From Paenibacillus sp. MSJ-34 (lineage in GTDB: Bacteria > Bacillota > Bacilli > Paenibacillales > Paenibacillaceae): a stretch of 43,273 bases of DNA. Position numbers and translations under genes: made by a program. Below the pieces are notes generated by a model that did not search any database, was not told the DNA's origin, and was given only the letters and a program-made list of their open reading frames with translations. The DNA lies in assembly GCF_018918005.1 (NCBI RefSeq), contig NZ_JAHLPR010000051.1:1-43273 (forward strand), in the 5' to 3' direction. Of this stretch, positions 26,811 to 37,370 are shown one piece after another (within the stretch, counting starts at the first letter, position 1; each line of letters begins with the position of its first letter).

Positions 26811-29414
26811 TTAGATGGTTAGGTGATCGCTCATTAATGAAACAGCTTCATTGCGACCTGACACGGCAAGCTTCTTGTAGATATTTTTACAGTGACGTTT
26901 CACTGTTTCCGTAGATGTGTTTAGTGTTTCGGCGATCTCTTTGTTTGCGAGTCCTTGTGACAACAACTTCAATACGTTCATTTCCTGTCTCGTAAGCCTG
27001 GAAAGCAGATGCTGCGGAGAGGCATCATCCTCATTTTGAAAAGCGGAAAACAGCGTATTGGTGTAACGTTGAAAAGATGGGTCTTTCGCTCTTTTTAACA
27101 CACTGTTTCTTTGCCTTACTCATATGATTAAGAGACGATAAAGCTTTGCTCCCTCATCCGCAAACAATCGGATAAAGCCTTCGGAGTAAGCAATTTTTAA
27201 GGCTTGATCCAGCTTTTTAACCGCGGCGGACATATTTTTTTGCCGATCCAACAAGAGTGCCTGAATAATTCGAATCTCGGTTACAGCCGCTTTTCGGTTT
27301 TTCAGCGCGTATCCTTGCGCGAGACGTTCCGCATAACGGTATGCACTTTCTATATCGTCCAAGGCGACTTGCACACGCAACCATGTAATTTGCTCAAACT
27401 CGCGGGAAGGATCGATCCATCCGTCTGTTTGAAGACGACAGTTTTCGGCCCATTTTGCGGCATACTCGTATTGACCCATTCGGATGAAAACTCTGGCCTC
27501 AAAAGCTTCGATAACCGGAATAAACGAAAGAGCCTTGGTCTGCAATGCCAGGTTGCGTGCCTCCTGCACAAGGGCAAAGGCTGCTTCCTGTTCGCCCTGG
27601 GCCAGACTAATGCGAGCCTTTGTGAGCAGGGCGGGTACAAAGATACCGGCATTCTCGCATTGCAATCCGACAGAAGCACCAATGTTTATGTATTTCTCCG
27701 CTTGTTCCAAGTCATCCCGTTCGCAATAGCACTCTCCAACAGCCGTAAGCAAGTAGCCGTAAAAATGATCAAGTGGCGATTGCCAACCCGCGGTAAGGGG
27801 GGGATAGATCGCTAACGTTTGTTTCAGTCCTCCGAAAAATCCAAACCGTCCTCTTAAGAGCGATTCTCCGTTATGGTTATAGTTGACAATATATCTAGCG
27901 GAAATTTTGCCGACTCCTCCAAGCCTTTCTGCATGTTCTTTGGAATAAATCAGCCCTTTTTCCGTCTCTCCACGGATTAGACAAATCAGGCAACGCATGC
28001 CCGAGAAATATCCACGCATGTCCTCGCCGTTAAGCGATTGCCGCGTATCTTGCTCCGTATCGAGATACGGTTCCGTGCGATCGAGAACGTCCTCCGCTTC
28101 CTCAAGACGCTCGAACGTGGCTAGCGTCCAAGCATGCAGAACGGCGAGTGCGGGGGTATGTGTGAGCAGGCTTTCGGGAAATTTTCCGAACCAGTGCAAC
28201 AGCATATGCATTTCACTGCGCAACAATTCCGAAGCATCTTGCTGAATCAGCGCGGAAGCTGCGTCAAAATCGGCTGCGGCCAACGCATGTTCGACCGCTT
28301 CTACGGTATAGCCATTGATCCGGAACCATTCGCTTGCTCGTCTGTGCAGTTCAGGAACGAGTTCGGCATATTGATGGATTAACCGATGGTACAGCAAACG
28401 CCCAAACATATGGTGATATCTATATCACATGCGGTCCCGGTCCAACGGGATCAGGAACAAACCAGACTGTACTGCTTCATGAAGCGTTTTGCCACTTTCC
28501 TTTTGAATGATATGGTTGCATAAAGATTCGTTCATCCGTTCTAGCACAGCTGTCTTGAGTAAAAATTGTTGCACGTCGGGCGTTGGTCGGGACAGCACTT
28601 CTTCGGTTAAATAATCGACGATATCGCCTTCCAACTGCTCCGGCCTTTGCTGTGTAAACGGATAGGCTACGATATCGTTTTCCTTCGCACGAACGTTTTT
28701 CTTTCTGCATGAAAACCCCGCAATCCAGCCTTCCGTTCTGTGCCCTAAACGGCTCAGTTCTTCCTCCGTTAAAGGTTCGTCAATCGTTAACCTAAATAGC
28801 TCACGAATTTCTTGAATCGTAAACCGCAAATCATTCGCTGAGATGCGAATAAGCTGCCGTCTGGCAAGCATTGCCGACAAAGGCAGCGGAGGTTCAGAAC
28901 GGCTCGCAATGACCACATGCATATTCCGAGGCAGGTACGCCAATAAAAAAGCCAGCCCATGATGAATGGACGGTTCACAAATCGCATGATAATCGTCAAG
29001 AACGACAACGATTTCTCGGCTCTGCGCCTGAACCTCGTTCATTAAGAGGGTCATAGCGGTCTCGGCGGAGAAGTCCCTCGTTTCTTGAATGTACTGCAAA
29101 ACGGAATCACAGAGACCGGGCTGTATCGTACGTAAGGCGGCGATCAAATATTCCATAAAGCGGACCAGATCGTTATCCCGCTCGTCTAACGAAATCCATC
29201 CGTATGAATGCGGCTGCTTATGAATCCACTCCGCAATCAGCGTCGATTTGCCGAAGCCTGCCGGAGCCATAACCAACGTCAACTTGGCGGTAAGTCCCTG
29301 ATCGAGAAGACGTCGTAAAGATGGTCGTTCCACAATTAGCGACCCGGTGCCAGGGGGATGCAGTTTGGTTTGCAGAAGGTGTGAAAGCGGCGGAAATTCG
29401 GATCATGGGTACAT
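26811..29414 (-). pseudogene. MalT-like activator paralogue (module C) with three in-frame TGA codons
   Basis: A full-length copy of the module A regulator, with Walker A APAGFGKST, Walker B, TPR-like region and LuxR HTH ending SLMSDHLTI. The start ATG is at 29414 by alignment with MYPQSES. The frame stays open for about 868 codons except for TGA at codon 4 (29403-29405), at 28425-28427 and at 27120-27122. The last two sit exactly where module A has Trp (VWYRYHH and LLTLWGRQ). No length-changing lesion is seen, although GFSCRKKNVRAKEND near 28700 differs from the paralogue and may hide paired indels. With normal decoding it gives fragments only, so control of gene C may fall to the module A protein. 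Confidence 0.85.
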
Positions 29415-29492
29415 GGAGTAAGTCCTTTTCCTTTTTCGAATTATTCTTAAATTGATTGCAGTAAAACGCTGTCAATCCATCAATCCAAAATT

Positions 29493-29560
29493 TTACCCTC
29501 CCGAATACCCCCTATCTGCCCCCGAGGGGAATAGATGTGCACCGCTTTTAAAAATACAAT
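29493..29560 (+). promoter_or_regulatory. Candidate MalT-type box and promoter C
   Basis: CCCCCGAGGGG (centred near 29524) with GGGGAATAGAT from 29526 is followed after 25 nt by TACAAT (29555-29560). Inverted ATACCCCC lies just upstream. It aligns without gaps to the box-to--10 segment of module A (6361-6395) in an otherwise diverged gap. Confidence 0.6.
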
Positions 29561-29661
29561 AGAGATGAATGTCTTATATTGCAGTGAGTTCTATCGAAGG
29601 ACCTATATAGCGTAGCGGAATTGCGAAGCTAAAGAATGAAAAGTTGGAGAGGATAATAGGA

Positions 29662-32600
29662 ATGGGAAAAGGATCGCTTAAACTAGTATGGTTGAAAGTA
29701 ACGCGAAAAAATATGTTCGACAGACAATGGTTTGCTGCATTAGCCAAGATCGGGTTAATTGCGGTTATGCTTGTCGCTGGGCTTGTTCATGCGCCGCAGA
29801 TAGTGTCAGCAGATTCCGTGGTGGCGGAAATAGACAAGCGTGAGCCACGCGCAGCAGCCGTGAATCCAATTACGAACGAAATCTATGTCATTAGTAATAC
29901 GGGGAATGAAACCTTCAAGATTATTGATGGTGTGACGAATCAAGCTACATTCATTACGCAACTATCCGGCTGGCCTTTGGATGTCGCCGTAAATCCGAAA
30001 ACGAATAAAATCTATGTCACCAGTTCTCTTGGCAGTATTTCAAATCAAGACATCGTCATGGTCATTGATCGAAATAATCAACAGACGAGCAGCATTTGGA
30101 CGGAAAAATACCCCGCAGCGGTTGCCGTAAATCCAGTTTTGAATAAAATCTACGTAACCAGTAAAGAAGGCAATAGTCTGTCCGTCATTGACGGTGAAAC
30201 GAATGAAGTGACGAGTACCGTTGATTTGGGATGCATACCTCGTGCGCTCGCCGTCAACCTGCAGACGAACAAAGTCTATGTAACCTGCTCGGGAAATGTT
30301 GTAAAGATTATAAATGGAGAAACGGGAAATCTACGTAAGTCGGTTTCGGTTGGGAATTATTCGGAAGCGATCGCCATCGATCATGCCGCGAACCGGGTTT
30401 ATATCGCTACTTCTGAAGGCGTTTTGGTAATCAACGGCGATTCCGATGCTATCAAGTCTACGATCCCATATAATGACTACTTTGCGGGAATTGCGGTGAA
30501 TCCGATTACACACAAAATTTATGCAACCGGTTTGTCAAGCCGACTTGTATTGATTATAGACGGCGAGAGGGAAGCAATTGTAAATACGGTGTCGGTGCAG
30601 TCAAAACCAAAAAACGTAGTCGTAAACCCTGTCACAAATAAAATTTATGTAACCTCCATTGACGGCGTCACGGTGATTGACGGCGATACGAACAATTCGT
30701 TGGGTACATTGGCAGTAAATATTGGAGAAGGAGATGTGCCACTGGTCGTCAATCCGGTCACCAACAAAATTTACGCCGGATCTATGAGTAAAGAGAAAGT
30801 ATTCGTAATTGACGGAACGAGTACGGATATAAGCAGGATTGGGACGGGGAACAATCCTAGGTCCGTGGCGATCAATCCCTTTACCCATAAGGCGTATGTG
30901 GCCAATGCGGGTAGTCGTGACATGACCATTATCGATTTGAAATCGAAAGAATTAAAGGTAGTAAAGACATTGCTTGTGGGAGAAAGACCAATCGCGGCAG
31001 CCGCAAACCCGCTGACGAACCGAATTTATGTCGTGCATGATTCGGCTCCCAGCTTTGTTACGGTGATCGATGGAGATAACGATACGATCGTCGCAACGGT
31101 TCCTGTGGGTGGCTCCCCTTCCGCCATTGCTGTCAATCCGATTACGAACCAAATTTATGTCGCTAACAATCAAAGCGGCAGTGTGACTGTGATTGACGGG
31201 GCATCGAACAACAAAGGCACCGTGCCAGTCGGCTCGGGTCCGGTTCATGTGGCTGTCCATCCGTTGACCAACAAAGTGTATGTTACCAATTCCCAGGATG
31301 GCACTGTCTCAGTGATCGATGGCGCGACGAAAAAGGTTACCGCTACCGTACAGGTAGGGAAAAACCCGAAAATGGCGGCTGTTAACGAGAAAACGAACCA
31401 AATCTATGTAGCCAATAGCGGAAGCAATAACGTTACGATTATTGATGGGGCGTCGAACGCCACGAGTACCGTTCCTGCCGAAGGCCAGCCCTATGCGATT
31501 GCCGTAAACAAAAAAACGAATAAAGTGTATGTCTCCAACTTTTTGGGCAGGTCCGTTACTGTTATAGACGGCGCATCCTTATCGCTCACACATTTGCCTA
31601 CAACATATGATGACTATCCTTTGAAGTTGGCAGTGGACGAGGGGAACAATAAAATTTATGTTGCTACATTGAATTCGATTATAGTCATAGATGGTGTGAG
31701 GAACACCTTGACACAACTGGCGAGTGCCGTCAATGCCACGGATATAGCGGTCAATCCTGCGACCAATCAGGTTTACGCTACGGCGACGACCGATCAATTG
31801 ATGACCATTCATCAAAGGCAGACTGCCAACCCGTTGCCTGTGCAGATTCATGCTTTCCCGAACAACAGATTAACCGATTGGACAGCTTCCGTTCGTTTCA
31901 CTCCGAAAAACAACTACGCTCCAATTCAAGGAAAGATACTAGACGTCTACTACCAGCTTGATTCTATGCAAGGCGCATGGAAGAAGGCGACACCTCGAGA
32001 CCGGGAGGACTGGGAAGGCTCGCTTGATGGTTTGACTCCAGGCATGCATGTGCTGTTCGCAATGGCAACAGATGGGCAAGAAACGAAAATAGGATCGGGA
32101 GTTGGAGGCGCATATTCTTTTTATGTCTCTTCGCAAGCTGCCGCACCGACTGCCAGCAAGCCAAGCGGAGAGGTGGAGTCAGGAACGACAGTTGTGTTGG
32201 CTACGACAACGGCTGGAGCGTCGATTTATTACACGACGGATGGCAGTATGCCAACTCCAGGCAGCGGCTTGCTGTATTACGGACCGATCCCTGTAACGCG
32301 AAATATGACGGTGAAAGCGATCGCCGTAAAGGCAGGCATAGCGGATAGTGACGTCATGATGGCAACGTATACGATTCCGACCGCAGCACCTTCCGTTCCT
32401 TCCGTGCCGGAAAGGCTGACGAGCACCGCTGGTGATCGGAAAATCACCCTGAGTTGGAGCGCCGTAGCAAATGCTGACAGCTATGCGGTGTACAAATACG
32501 AAGGAGGTTTATCGCCGGCAAATTCGGGTGATTGGGTATTGGTGCAAGAGAATATAACAGGGAATACATACACCGTTACAGGTTTGATGAATTACATGAG

Positions 32601-35600
32601 GTATGCCTTAGCGGTGAAAGCCTTCAATTCTAAAGGGGCAAGTGATTTCTCAGATGCAGTATTCGCAAGTCCTGCTCCAGAACCCGCTTCTTCAGTGCCT
32701 GGTGCCCCCCTCAACGTAGTGGCGGAGGCGGGAGACGGTCAAGCGAAGGTCAGCTTTCACGCGCCGGAGAATGACGGAGGCAGCCCTATCCTAAGCTACA
32801 CTGTCACTGCCTGGGTAAACGGAACAGCAACCGGGATTACAAAGAGCAGCGATTCTAGTCCGATTATCATCACCGGCTTGACGAACGATACGACATATAC
32901 GTTTACGATTGTGGCGACGAATGCGAAAGGAGACTCGATTCCATCAGCACCATCGAATCCGGTAACGCCGAAAGCAGAGCAGCCTGAGCAAGTCGTCAAG
33001 CCGGTTGCCGATCCTTCTGGCGGAATCGTTCCGTCGGGTACAAAAGTGACATTAAGTACGGCGACCGAAGGCGCGACGATTTATTATACGTCGGATGGCA
33101 GTACGCCAACACCAAGCAGCGGCACGCTGTATGGCGAGCCGGTTTTTGTAACGAAAAATATGACCATTAGGGCGATTGCGGTAAAGGCAGGTATGATCGA
33201 AAGCGACGTGATGGAGGAGCATTATACGGTTCAGTTGACGGCACCTTCCGCACCGGAAAACGTGACAAGCTCCGCGGGGAATAGACAGGTAACGCTAAAC
33301 TGGAGCAAAGTGGCTGCTGCGGATAGCTACGCAGTGTACAAATACGAAGGGCCATCCGCTCCGACGAATGCAGACGAATGGATTCTCGTAGAAGGGAATG
33401 TCACGGCAACCGCCTACACCGTCAGCGATTTGACGAACGGCACGAGTTATGTGTTTGCGGTAAAAGCCATTAATGCAGGAGGCGCCAGCGACTTTTCGGC
33501 AGCGACGGCAGCGGTGCCGACAAAGCAAGGCTTCGATCAAAACCAAGGCAAAGGCGGTTATCAGCGAGGGTTATACGATGTCAATGCCCAGCAGCCGACA
33601 GCATTTAACTGGACCAGACAATCCGCTTATCCCGGAATAAGAACCCCCGTCCAACTATGGCAGTTCACTACGGGAAGTAAAATCGTATCTTCTCCGGCAA
33701 TAGCGGAGGATGGAACAATATATGTAGGAAGCAATGACAACAGATTATATGCCGTTCGTCCGGACGGAACAACCAAATGGTTTGTGGAAACGGATGACTG
33801 GGTAGAATCATCTCCTGTCATCGCAGCGGATGGAACGGTATACGCGGGAAGCGATGATGGCAAGCTGTATGCGGTTGCCCCGAACGGAGTTTTAAAATGG
33901 GCGAGCCCTATTGGTGAAGCACTTGTCTCCTCACCTGCAATTGCCGCCGACGGTACAATTTATATTGGAAGCACGAACAAAAACTTATATGCGATCGATC
34001 CGACAGATGGTAAAATCAAATGGATCTTCTCAACCAGGGGAGAAATTTTCTCGTCGCCGGCAATTGCCGAAGACGGTACGATTTATGTAGGAAGCACCGA
34101 CGGAAATCTCTATGCAATAAAGCCGGATGGAGAGAAAAAGTGGGAGTATGCAACTCAAGGATGGATAATAGGCAATCCGATTATTGGAGCAGATGGAACG
34201 GTTTACGTCGGGTGCGACATATGCAAAACATTTTTCGCCATTAAACCGGATGGGGCATTGAATTGGAAGTATACGAGCCCGGACAGCGGTTTTGCCTTTT
34301 TCGCCTCCCCGGCTATCGCGTCGGACGGGACTCTCTATGTTGGCAGCTTTTCAAACACATCGTCAGAAAATAAATTTTATGCTTTTGATCCGGATGGCTC
34401 AATCATATGGGAGCATGCAACGGATAATTTCCCAGTCGTATCTACACCAATCATCGCGGCAGACGGCACGATCTACGTCGGAAGCAATAGCGGCAAACTG
34501 TATGCCTTTAATCGGGAGGGGACCGTAAAATGGACTTTTTCGGTTGGAAGGTCTTCATCCTCACCGGCTATTGCGAAGGATGGAACGGTATATATTGGCG
34601 GCAATAACGGGAAGTTGTATGCGATAAGCGATCAGCATCGGGACACCGAAGCGCCCCAATGGCCGGATGGAAGCGAGCTGGCGGTTTCGGACATCACGCA
34701 GACGAGCGTGAAGCTGTCATGGCCAAGCGCGACGGATAATGTGAGAGTGACCGGCTACCGCATCTATGTTAACGGAACCGAACATGGAACGGTAGGCGGC
34801 GGTGTAAATGGAACCACCATCGGCGGACTCGCGGTAGATACGACATACACGTTCAAAGTTACGGCTTTCGACGAGGCAGGGAACGAAAGCGAGGCATTGG
34901 CTGCATCGGCCAAGACATTAGCGCAGCCACCCGACCCGGACACCGAAGCGCCGCAATGGCCGGATGGCAGTGAGCTGACTGTATCGGACATTACGCAGAC
35001 GAGTGTGAAACTCTCCTGGCCAAACGCGACGGATAACGTGGGAGTGGCGGGCTACCGGATTTACGTGGATGGAAGGGAACGCACAACGGTCAGCGGGAAC
35101 GTCTATGCGGCCCCAATTGCCGGTTTGACGGCAGATACGAATTACACGTTCCAAGTCACAGCGTTCGATGCAGAGGGTAACGAAAGCGCGGCACTAATTG
35201 CATCGACCAAGACGTCGCCGCAGTCGCCTGACCTGGACACCGAAGTGCCGAAATGGCCGGATGAAAGCGAGATGATCGTTTCGGACATTACGCAGACGAG
35301 CGTAAGGCTGTCCTGGCCGAGCGCGACGGATAACGTGGGAGTGGCGGGCTACCGGATTTATGTGGATAACGTCGAGTACAAAACGGTAGGAGTCAGCGAA
35401 AGTGCAATCATCGTCACTGGTCTGACAGCAGGGACGAGCTATGCGTTCAAAGTTACGGCTTACGACGAAGCAGGGAACGAAGGCCCAGCGCTGACCGCAT
35501 CGGCCAAGACATTACCGCAGCAGTCCGGGACAGATACTGAAGCGCCGCAATGGCCGGATGACAGTGAACTGACGGTTTCGGATGTGACGCAAACGAGCGT

Positions 35601-37314
35601 GAAGCTGTCCTGGTCGTCAGCGACAGATAACGTAGGAGTGGCGGGCTACCGGATTTATGTGGATAACGTCGAGTACAAAACGGTAGGAGTCAGCGAAAGT
35701 GCAATCATCGTCACTGGTCTGACAGCAGGGACGAGCTATGCGTTCAAAGTTACGGCTTACGACGAAGCAGGGAACGAAGGCCCAGCGCTGACCGCATCGG
35801 CCAAGACATTACCGCAGCAGTCCGGGACAGATACTGAAGCGCCGCAATGGCCGGATGACAGTGAACTGACGGTTTCGGATGTGACGCAAACGAGCGTGAA
35901 GCTGTCCTGGTCGTCAGCGACAGATAACGTGGGAGTGGCGGGCTACCGGATTTATGTGGATAACGTCGAGTACAAAACGGTAGGAGTCAGCGAAAGTGCA
36001 ATCATCGTCACTGGTCTGACAGCAGGGACGAGCTATGCGTTCAAAGTTACAGCTTACGACGAAGCAGGGAACGAAAGCCCGACGCTGACCGCATCGGCTA
36101 AGACGTTGCCACAGCCAACGGAGCCGGACACTGAAGCGCCGAGATGGCCGGATGGAAGTGAACTTACTGTGTCGGAAGTCATGCAGACGAGCTTGAAACT
36201 CACATGGCCAAGTGCGACGGATAACGTAGGAGTGACGGGCTACCGGATTTATGTGGATGAAGTAGAGTACAAAACGGTAGGCGGGAACGAAAATGCAATC
36301 ATCTTTACTGGTCTGATGGCAGAAACGAGTTATATGTTCAAAGTTACTGCTTATGACACTGTGGGTAACGAGAGTGCGTCGCTCAGCAAGCAAGCAACGA
36401 CAGCCCGATCTTCGAGTGGAGGCGGCGGTACCGGGGGTAGCGGTTCCAGAGGAGACAGGGTGTTATCCAGTAACGCCGATTTGCAAGAATTGCAGGTATG
36501 GGATAAGGATAAAAAATTGGAGCCAAGCCCATCGTTTGCTGCCGGTACGACAAGCTATACAGCCCGAACACAAGCCGAACAAGTCGAAATTATGGTAAAA
36601 CCGGCGCACTTTGCGGCGAAGGTGATGCTGAAAGAAAAAGAGATCAGGGACAGAACGAAAGAACATCTGGAGGAAGGCGACAATACTTTTGTGTTAACGG
36701 TACAGGCGGAGAATGGAACGAAGAAGAAATACACGCTGACCATTTACCGAGAAACACCTAAGCCATACGAACCAGAAGTCCATTTTATCGACATTGCCGG
36801 GCACTGGGCAGAGACCAACATCAAACGTGCCGCGGCGAAAGACATGATAAGTGGTTACCCGGATGGAACGTTCAAACCGAACCATTTCGTCACCCGGGCA
36901 GAGTTTACGGTGATGTTGACTAGTGCCTTGCAGTTGGAGGAAGAAGGCGCAACACAAACATTCATCGATCAAGATCAAATCGGCACATGGGCGAAACAAG
37001 CGGTCGCCCAGGCGGTACAAGCGGGGTTAATCAATGGATATGAAGACGGAAGCTTCCGTCCAAATGCGCAGATTACCCGAGTAGAAATAGCGGTCATGAT
37101 TGCCCGAGCACTCAAACTGCAGCTTAAGGCCGAAACCGCAACTGGTTTTGCTGATGACGAAGCGATCCCCCAGTGGGCGAAAGGCGCTGTGGAAGCGATT
37201 CGTGGGATTGGCATCGTCGATGGTCGTGGCGGGAATCGCTTCGTGCCGAACGAAAAGGCAACTCGTGCCGAAGCGGCGGTGATATTACTGCGTATGATCG
37301 AAAGAGGTAAATAA
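29662..37314 (+). CDS. Giant S-layer-anchored multi-propeller surface protein C
   Basis: 2550 residues from ATG 29662, supported by GGAGAGG nine bases upstream. An in-frame TTG 18 bases earlier overlaps the site. Order: signal peptide (cut near VSA-DS, about 50); sixteen YVTN-type repeats (52-732), enough for two propellers; linker; chitobiase-like domain (826-907); two Fn3 (911-1108); second chitobiase-like domain (1113-1193); Fn3 (1194-1287); eight PQQ-like repeats (1332-1656, SSPAIAADGTIYVGS...LYAI), one 8-bladed propeller; six DTEAP-type Fn3 (1661-2250); Gly linker; cadherin-like domain (2267-2368); three SLH (2372-2550) with VTRAEF, ITRVEI and ATRAEA. The second SLH has Val in place of the usual Ala. 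It is probably wall-bound with a long extended stalk. Ligand unknown. Confidence 0.9.
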   Translation: MGKGSLKLVWLKVTRKNMFDRQWFAALAKIGLIAVMLVAGLVHAPQIVSADSVVAEIDKREPRAAAVNPITNEIYVISNTGNETFKIIDGVTNQATFITQLSGWPLDVAVNPKTNKIYVTSSLGSISNQDIVMVIDRNNQQTSSIWTEKYPAAVAVNPVLNKIYVTSKEGNSLSVIDGETNEVTSTVDLGCIPRALAVNLQTNKVYVTCSGNVVKIINGETGNLRKSVSVGNYSEAIAIDHAANRVYIATSEGVLVINGDSDAIKSTIPYNDYFAGIAVNPITHKIYATGLSSRLVLIIDGEREAIVNTVSVQSKPKNVVVNPVTNKIYVTSIDGVTVIDGDTNNSLGTLAVNIGEGDVPLVVNPVTNKIYAGSMSKEKVFVIDGTSTDISRIGTGNNPRSVAINPFTHKAYVANAGSRDMTIIDLKSKELKVVKTLLVGERPIAAAANPLTNRIYVVHDSAPSFVTVIDGDNDTIVATVPVGGSPSAIAVNPITNQIYVANNQSGSVTVIDGASNNKGTVPVGSGPVHVAVHPLTNKVYVTNSQDGTVSVIDGATKKVTATVQVGKNPKMAAVNEKTNQIYVANSGSNNVTIIDGASNATSTVPAEGQPYAIAVNKKTNKVYVSNFLGRSVTVIDGASLSLTHLPTTYDDYPLKLAVDEGNNKIYVATLNSIIVIDGVRNTLTQLASAVNATDIAVNPATNQVYATATTDQLMTIHQRQTANPLPVQIHAFPNNRLTDWTASVRFTPKNNYAPIQGKILDVYYQLDSMQGAWKKATPRDREDWEGSLDGLTPGMHVLFAMATDGQETKIGSGVGGAYSFYVSSQAAAPTASKPSGEVESGTTVVLATTTAGASIYYTTDGSMPTPGSGLLYYGPIPVTRNMTVKAIAVKAGIADSDVMMATYTIPTAAPSVPSVPERLTSTAGDRKITLSWSAVANADSYAVYKYEGGLSPANSGDWVLVQENITGNTYTVTGLMNYMRYALAVKAFNSKGASDFSDAVFASPAPEPASSVPGAPLNVVAEAGDGQAKVSFHAPENDGGSPILSYTVTAWVNGTATGITKSSDSSPIIITGLTNDTTYTFTIVATNAKGDSIPSAPSNPVTPKAEQPEQVVKPVADPSGGIVPSGTKVTLSTATEGATIYYTSDGSTPTPSSGTLYGEPVFVTKNMTIRAIAVKAGMIESDVMEEHYTVQLTAPSAPENVTSSAGNRQVTLNWSKVAAADSYAVYKYEGPSAPTNADEWILVEGNVTATAYTVSDLTNGTSYVFAVKAINAGGASDFSAATAAVPTKQGFDQNQGKGGYQRGLYDVNAQQPTAFNWTRQSAYPGIRTPVQLWQFTTGSKIVSSPAIAEDGTIYVGSNDNRLYAVRPDGTTKWFVETDDWVESSPVIAADGTVYAGSDDGKLYAVAPNGVLKWASPIGEALVSSPAIAADGTIYIGSTNKNLYAIDPTDGKIKWIFSTRGEIFSSPAIAEDGTIYVGSTDGNLYAIKPDGEKKWEYATQGWIIGNPIIGADGTVYVGCDICKTFFAIKPDGALNWKYTSPDSGFAFFASPAIASDGTLYVGSFSNTSSENKFYAFDPDGSIIWEHATDNFPVVSTPIIAADGTIYVGSNSGKLYAFNREGTVKWTFSVGRSSSSPAIAKDGTVYIGGNNGKLYAISDQHRDTEAPQWPDGSELAVSDITQTSVKLSWPSATDNVRVTGYRIYVNGTEHGTVGGGVNGTTIGGLAVDTTYTFKVTAFDEAGNESEALAASAKTLAQPPDPDTEAPQWPDGSELTVSDITQTSVKLSWPNATDNVGVAGYRIYVDGRERTTVSGNVYAAPIAGLTADTNYTFQVTAFDAEGNESAALIASTKTSPQSPDLDTEVPKWPDESEMIVSDITQTSVRLSWPSATDNVGVAGYRIYVDNVEYKTVGVSESAIIVTGLTAGTSYAFKVTAYDEAGNEGPALTASAKTLPQQSGTDTEAPQWPDDSELTVSDVTQTSVKLSWSSATDNVGVAGYRIYVDNVEYKTVGVSESAIIVTGLTAGTSYAFKVTAYDEAGNEGPALTASAKTLPQQSGTDTEAPQWPDDSELTVSDVTQTSVKLSWSSATDNVGVAGYRIYVDNVEYKTVGVSESAIIVTGLTAGTSYAFKVTAYDEAGNESPTLTASAKTLPQPTEPDTEAPRWPDGSELTVSEVMQTSLKLTWPSATDNVGVTGYRIYVDEVEYKTVGGNENAIIFTGLMAETSYMFKVTAYDTVGNESASLSKQATTARSSSGGGGTGGSGSRGDRVLSSNADLQELQVWDKDKKLEPSPSFAAGTTSYTARTQAEQVEIMVKPAHFAAKVMLKEKEIRDRTKEHLEEGDNTFVLTVQAENGTKKKYTLTIYRETPKPYEPEVHFIDIAGHWAETNIKRAAAKDMISGYPDGTFKPNHFVTRAEFTVMLTSALQLEEEGATQTFIDQDQIGTWAKQAVAQAVQAGLINGYEDGSFRPNAQITRVEIAVMIARALKLQLKAETATGFADDEAIPQWAKGAVEAIRGIGIVDGRGGNRFVPNEKATRAEAAVILLRMIERGK
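33655..34635 (+). repeat. Eight PQQ-like blade repeats
   Basis: Eight copies of a 37-45 residue unit with SPxIAxDGTxYxGS...LYAI encode one predicted 8-bladed propeller. Copies five and six are the most diverged (CDICKTFFAI; an insertion in copy six). PQQ-type propellers often serve as binding scaffolds without the cofactor, and no dehydrogenase residues are evident. Confidence 0.8.
34642..36411 (+). repeat. Six tandem 297-bp Fn3 units in gene C
   Basis: Units start at 34642, 34939, 35236, 35533, 35830 and 36127, each step exactly 297 bp. From about 35341 to 36080, parts of units three, four and five are almost identical, including silent sites, which indicates very recent duplication. Confidence 0.9.
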
Positions 37315-37345
37315 GCAATCCAACAAGTGCGAGGGCAGTTCATCC
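36776..37345 (+). repeat. SLH cassette shared with gene B
   Basis: Close to identical with 17748-18316. The last 235 bp (37111-37345 and 18082-18316) read the same through the stop codon into the terminator loop. A middle stretch (about 36995-37060) instead resembles gene A, and 36673-36775 matches gene A 10327-10429 with one difference. Confidence 0.85.
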
Positions 37346-37370
37346 GGGCCTATCGCACTTGTTATTTTTG
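37322..37370 (+). terminator. Rho-independent terminator of SLH gene C
   Basis: Perfect 11-bp stem AACAAGTGCGA (37322-37332) / TCGCACTTGTT (37353-37363) followed by ATTTTTG. The left half is also present after gene B. Confidence 0.85.

Noticed and set aside
26811-29414. TGA read as Trp (genetic code change or programmed readthrough)
   Set aside because: Only two sites fit, the third TGA is not at a Trp, intact genes in the window use TGA as a normal stop (for example tetR), and a simple transition explains it.
33655-34635. PQQ-dependent dehydrogenase domain
   Set aside because: Only blade repeats are present, with no catalytic or cofactor residues and no full dehydrogenase length.
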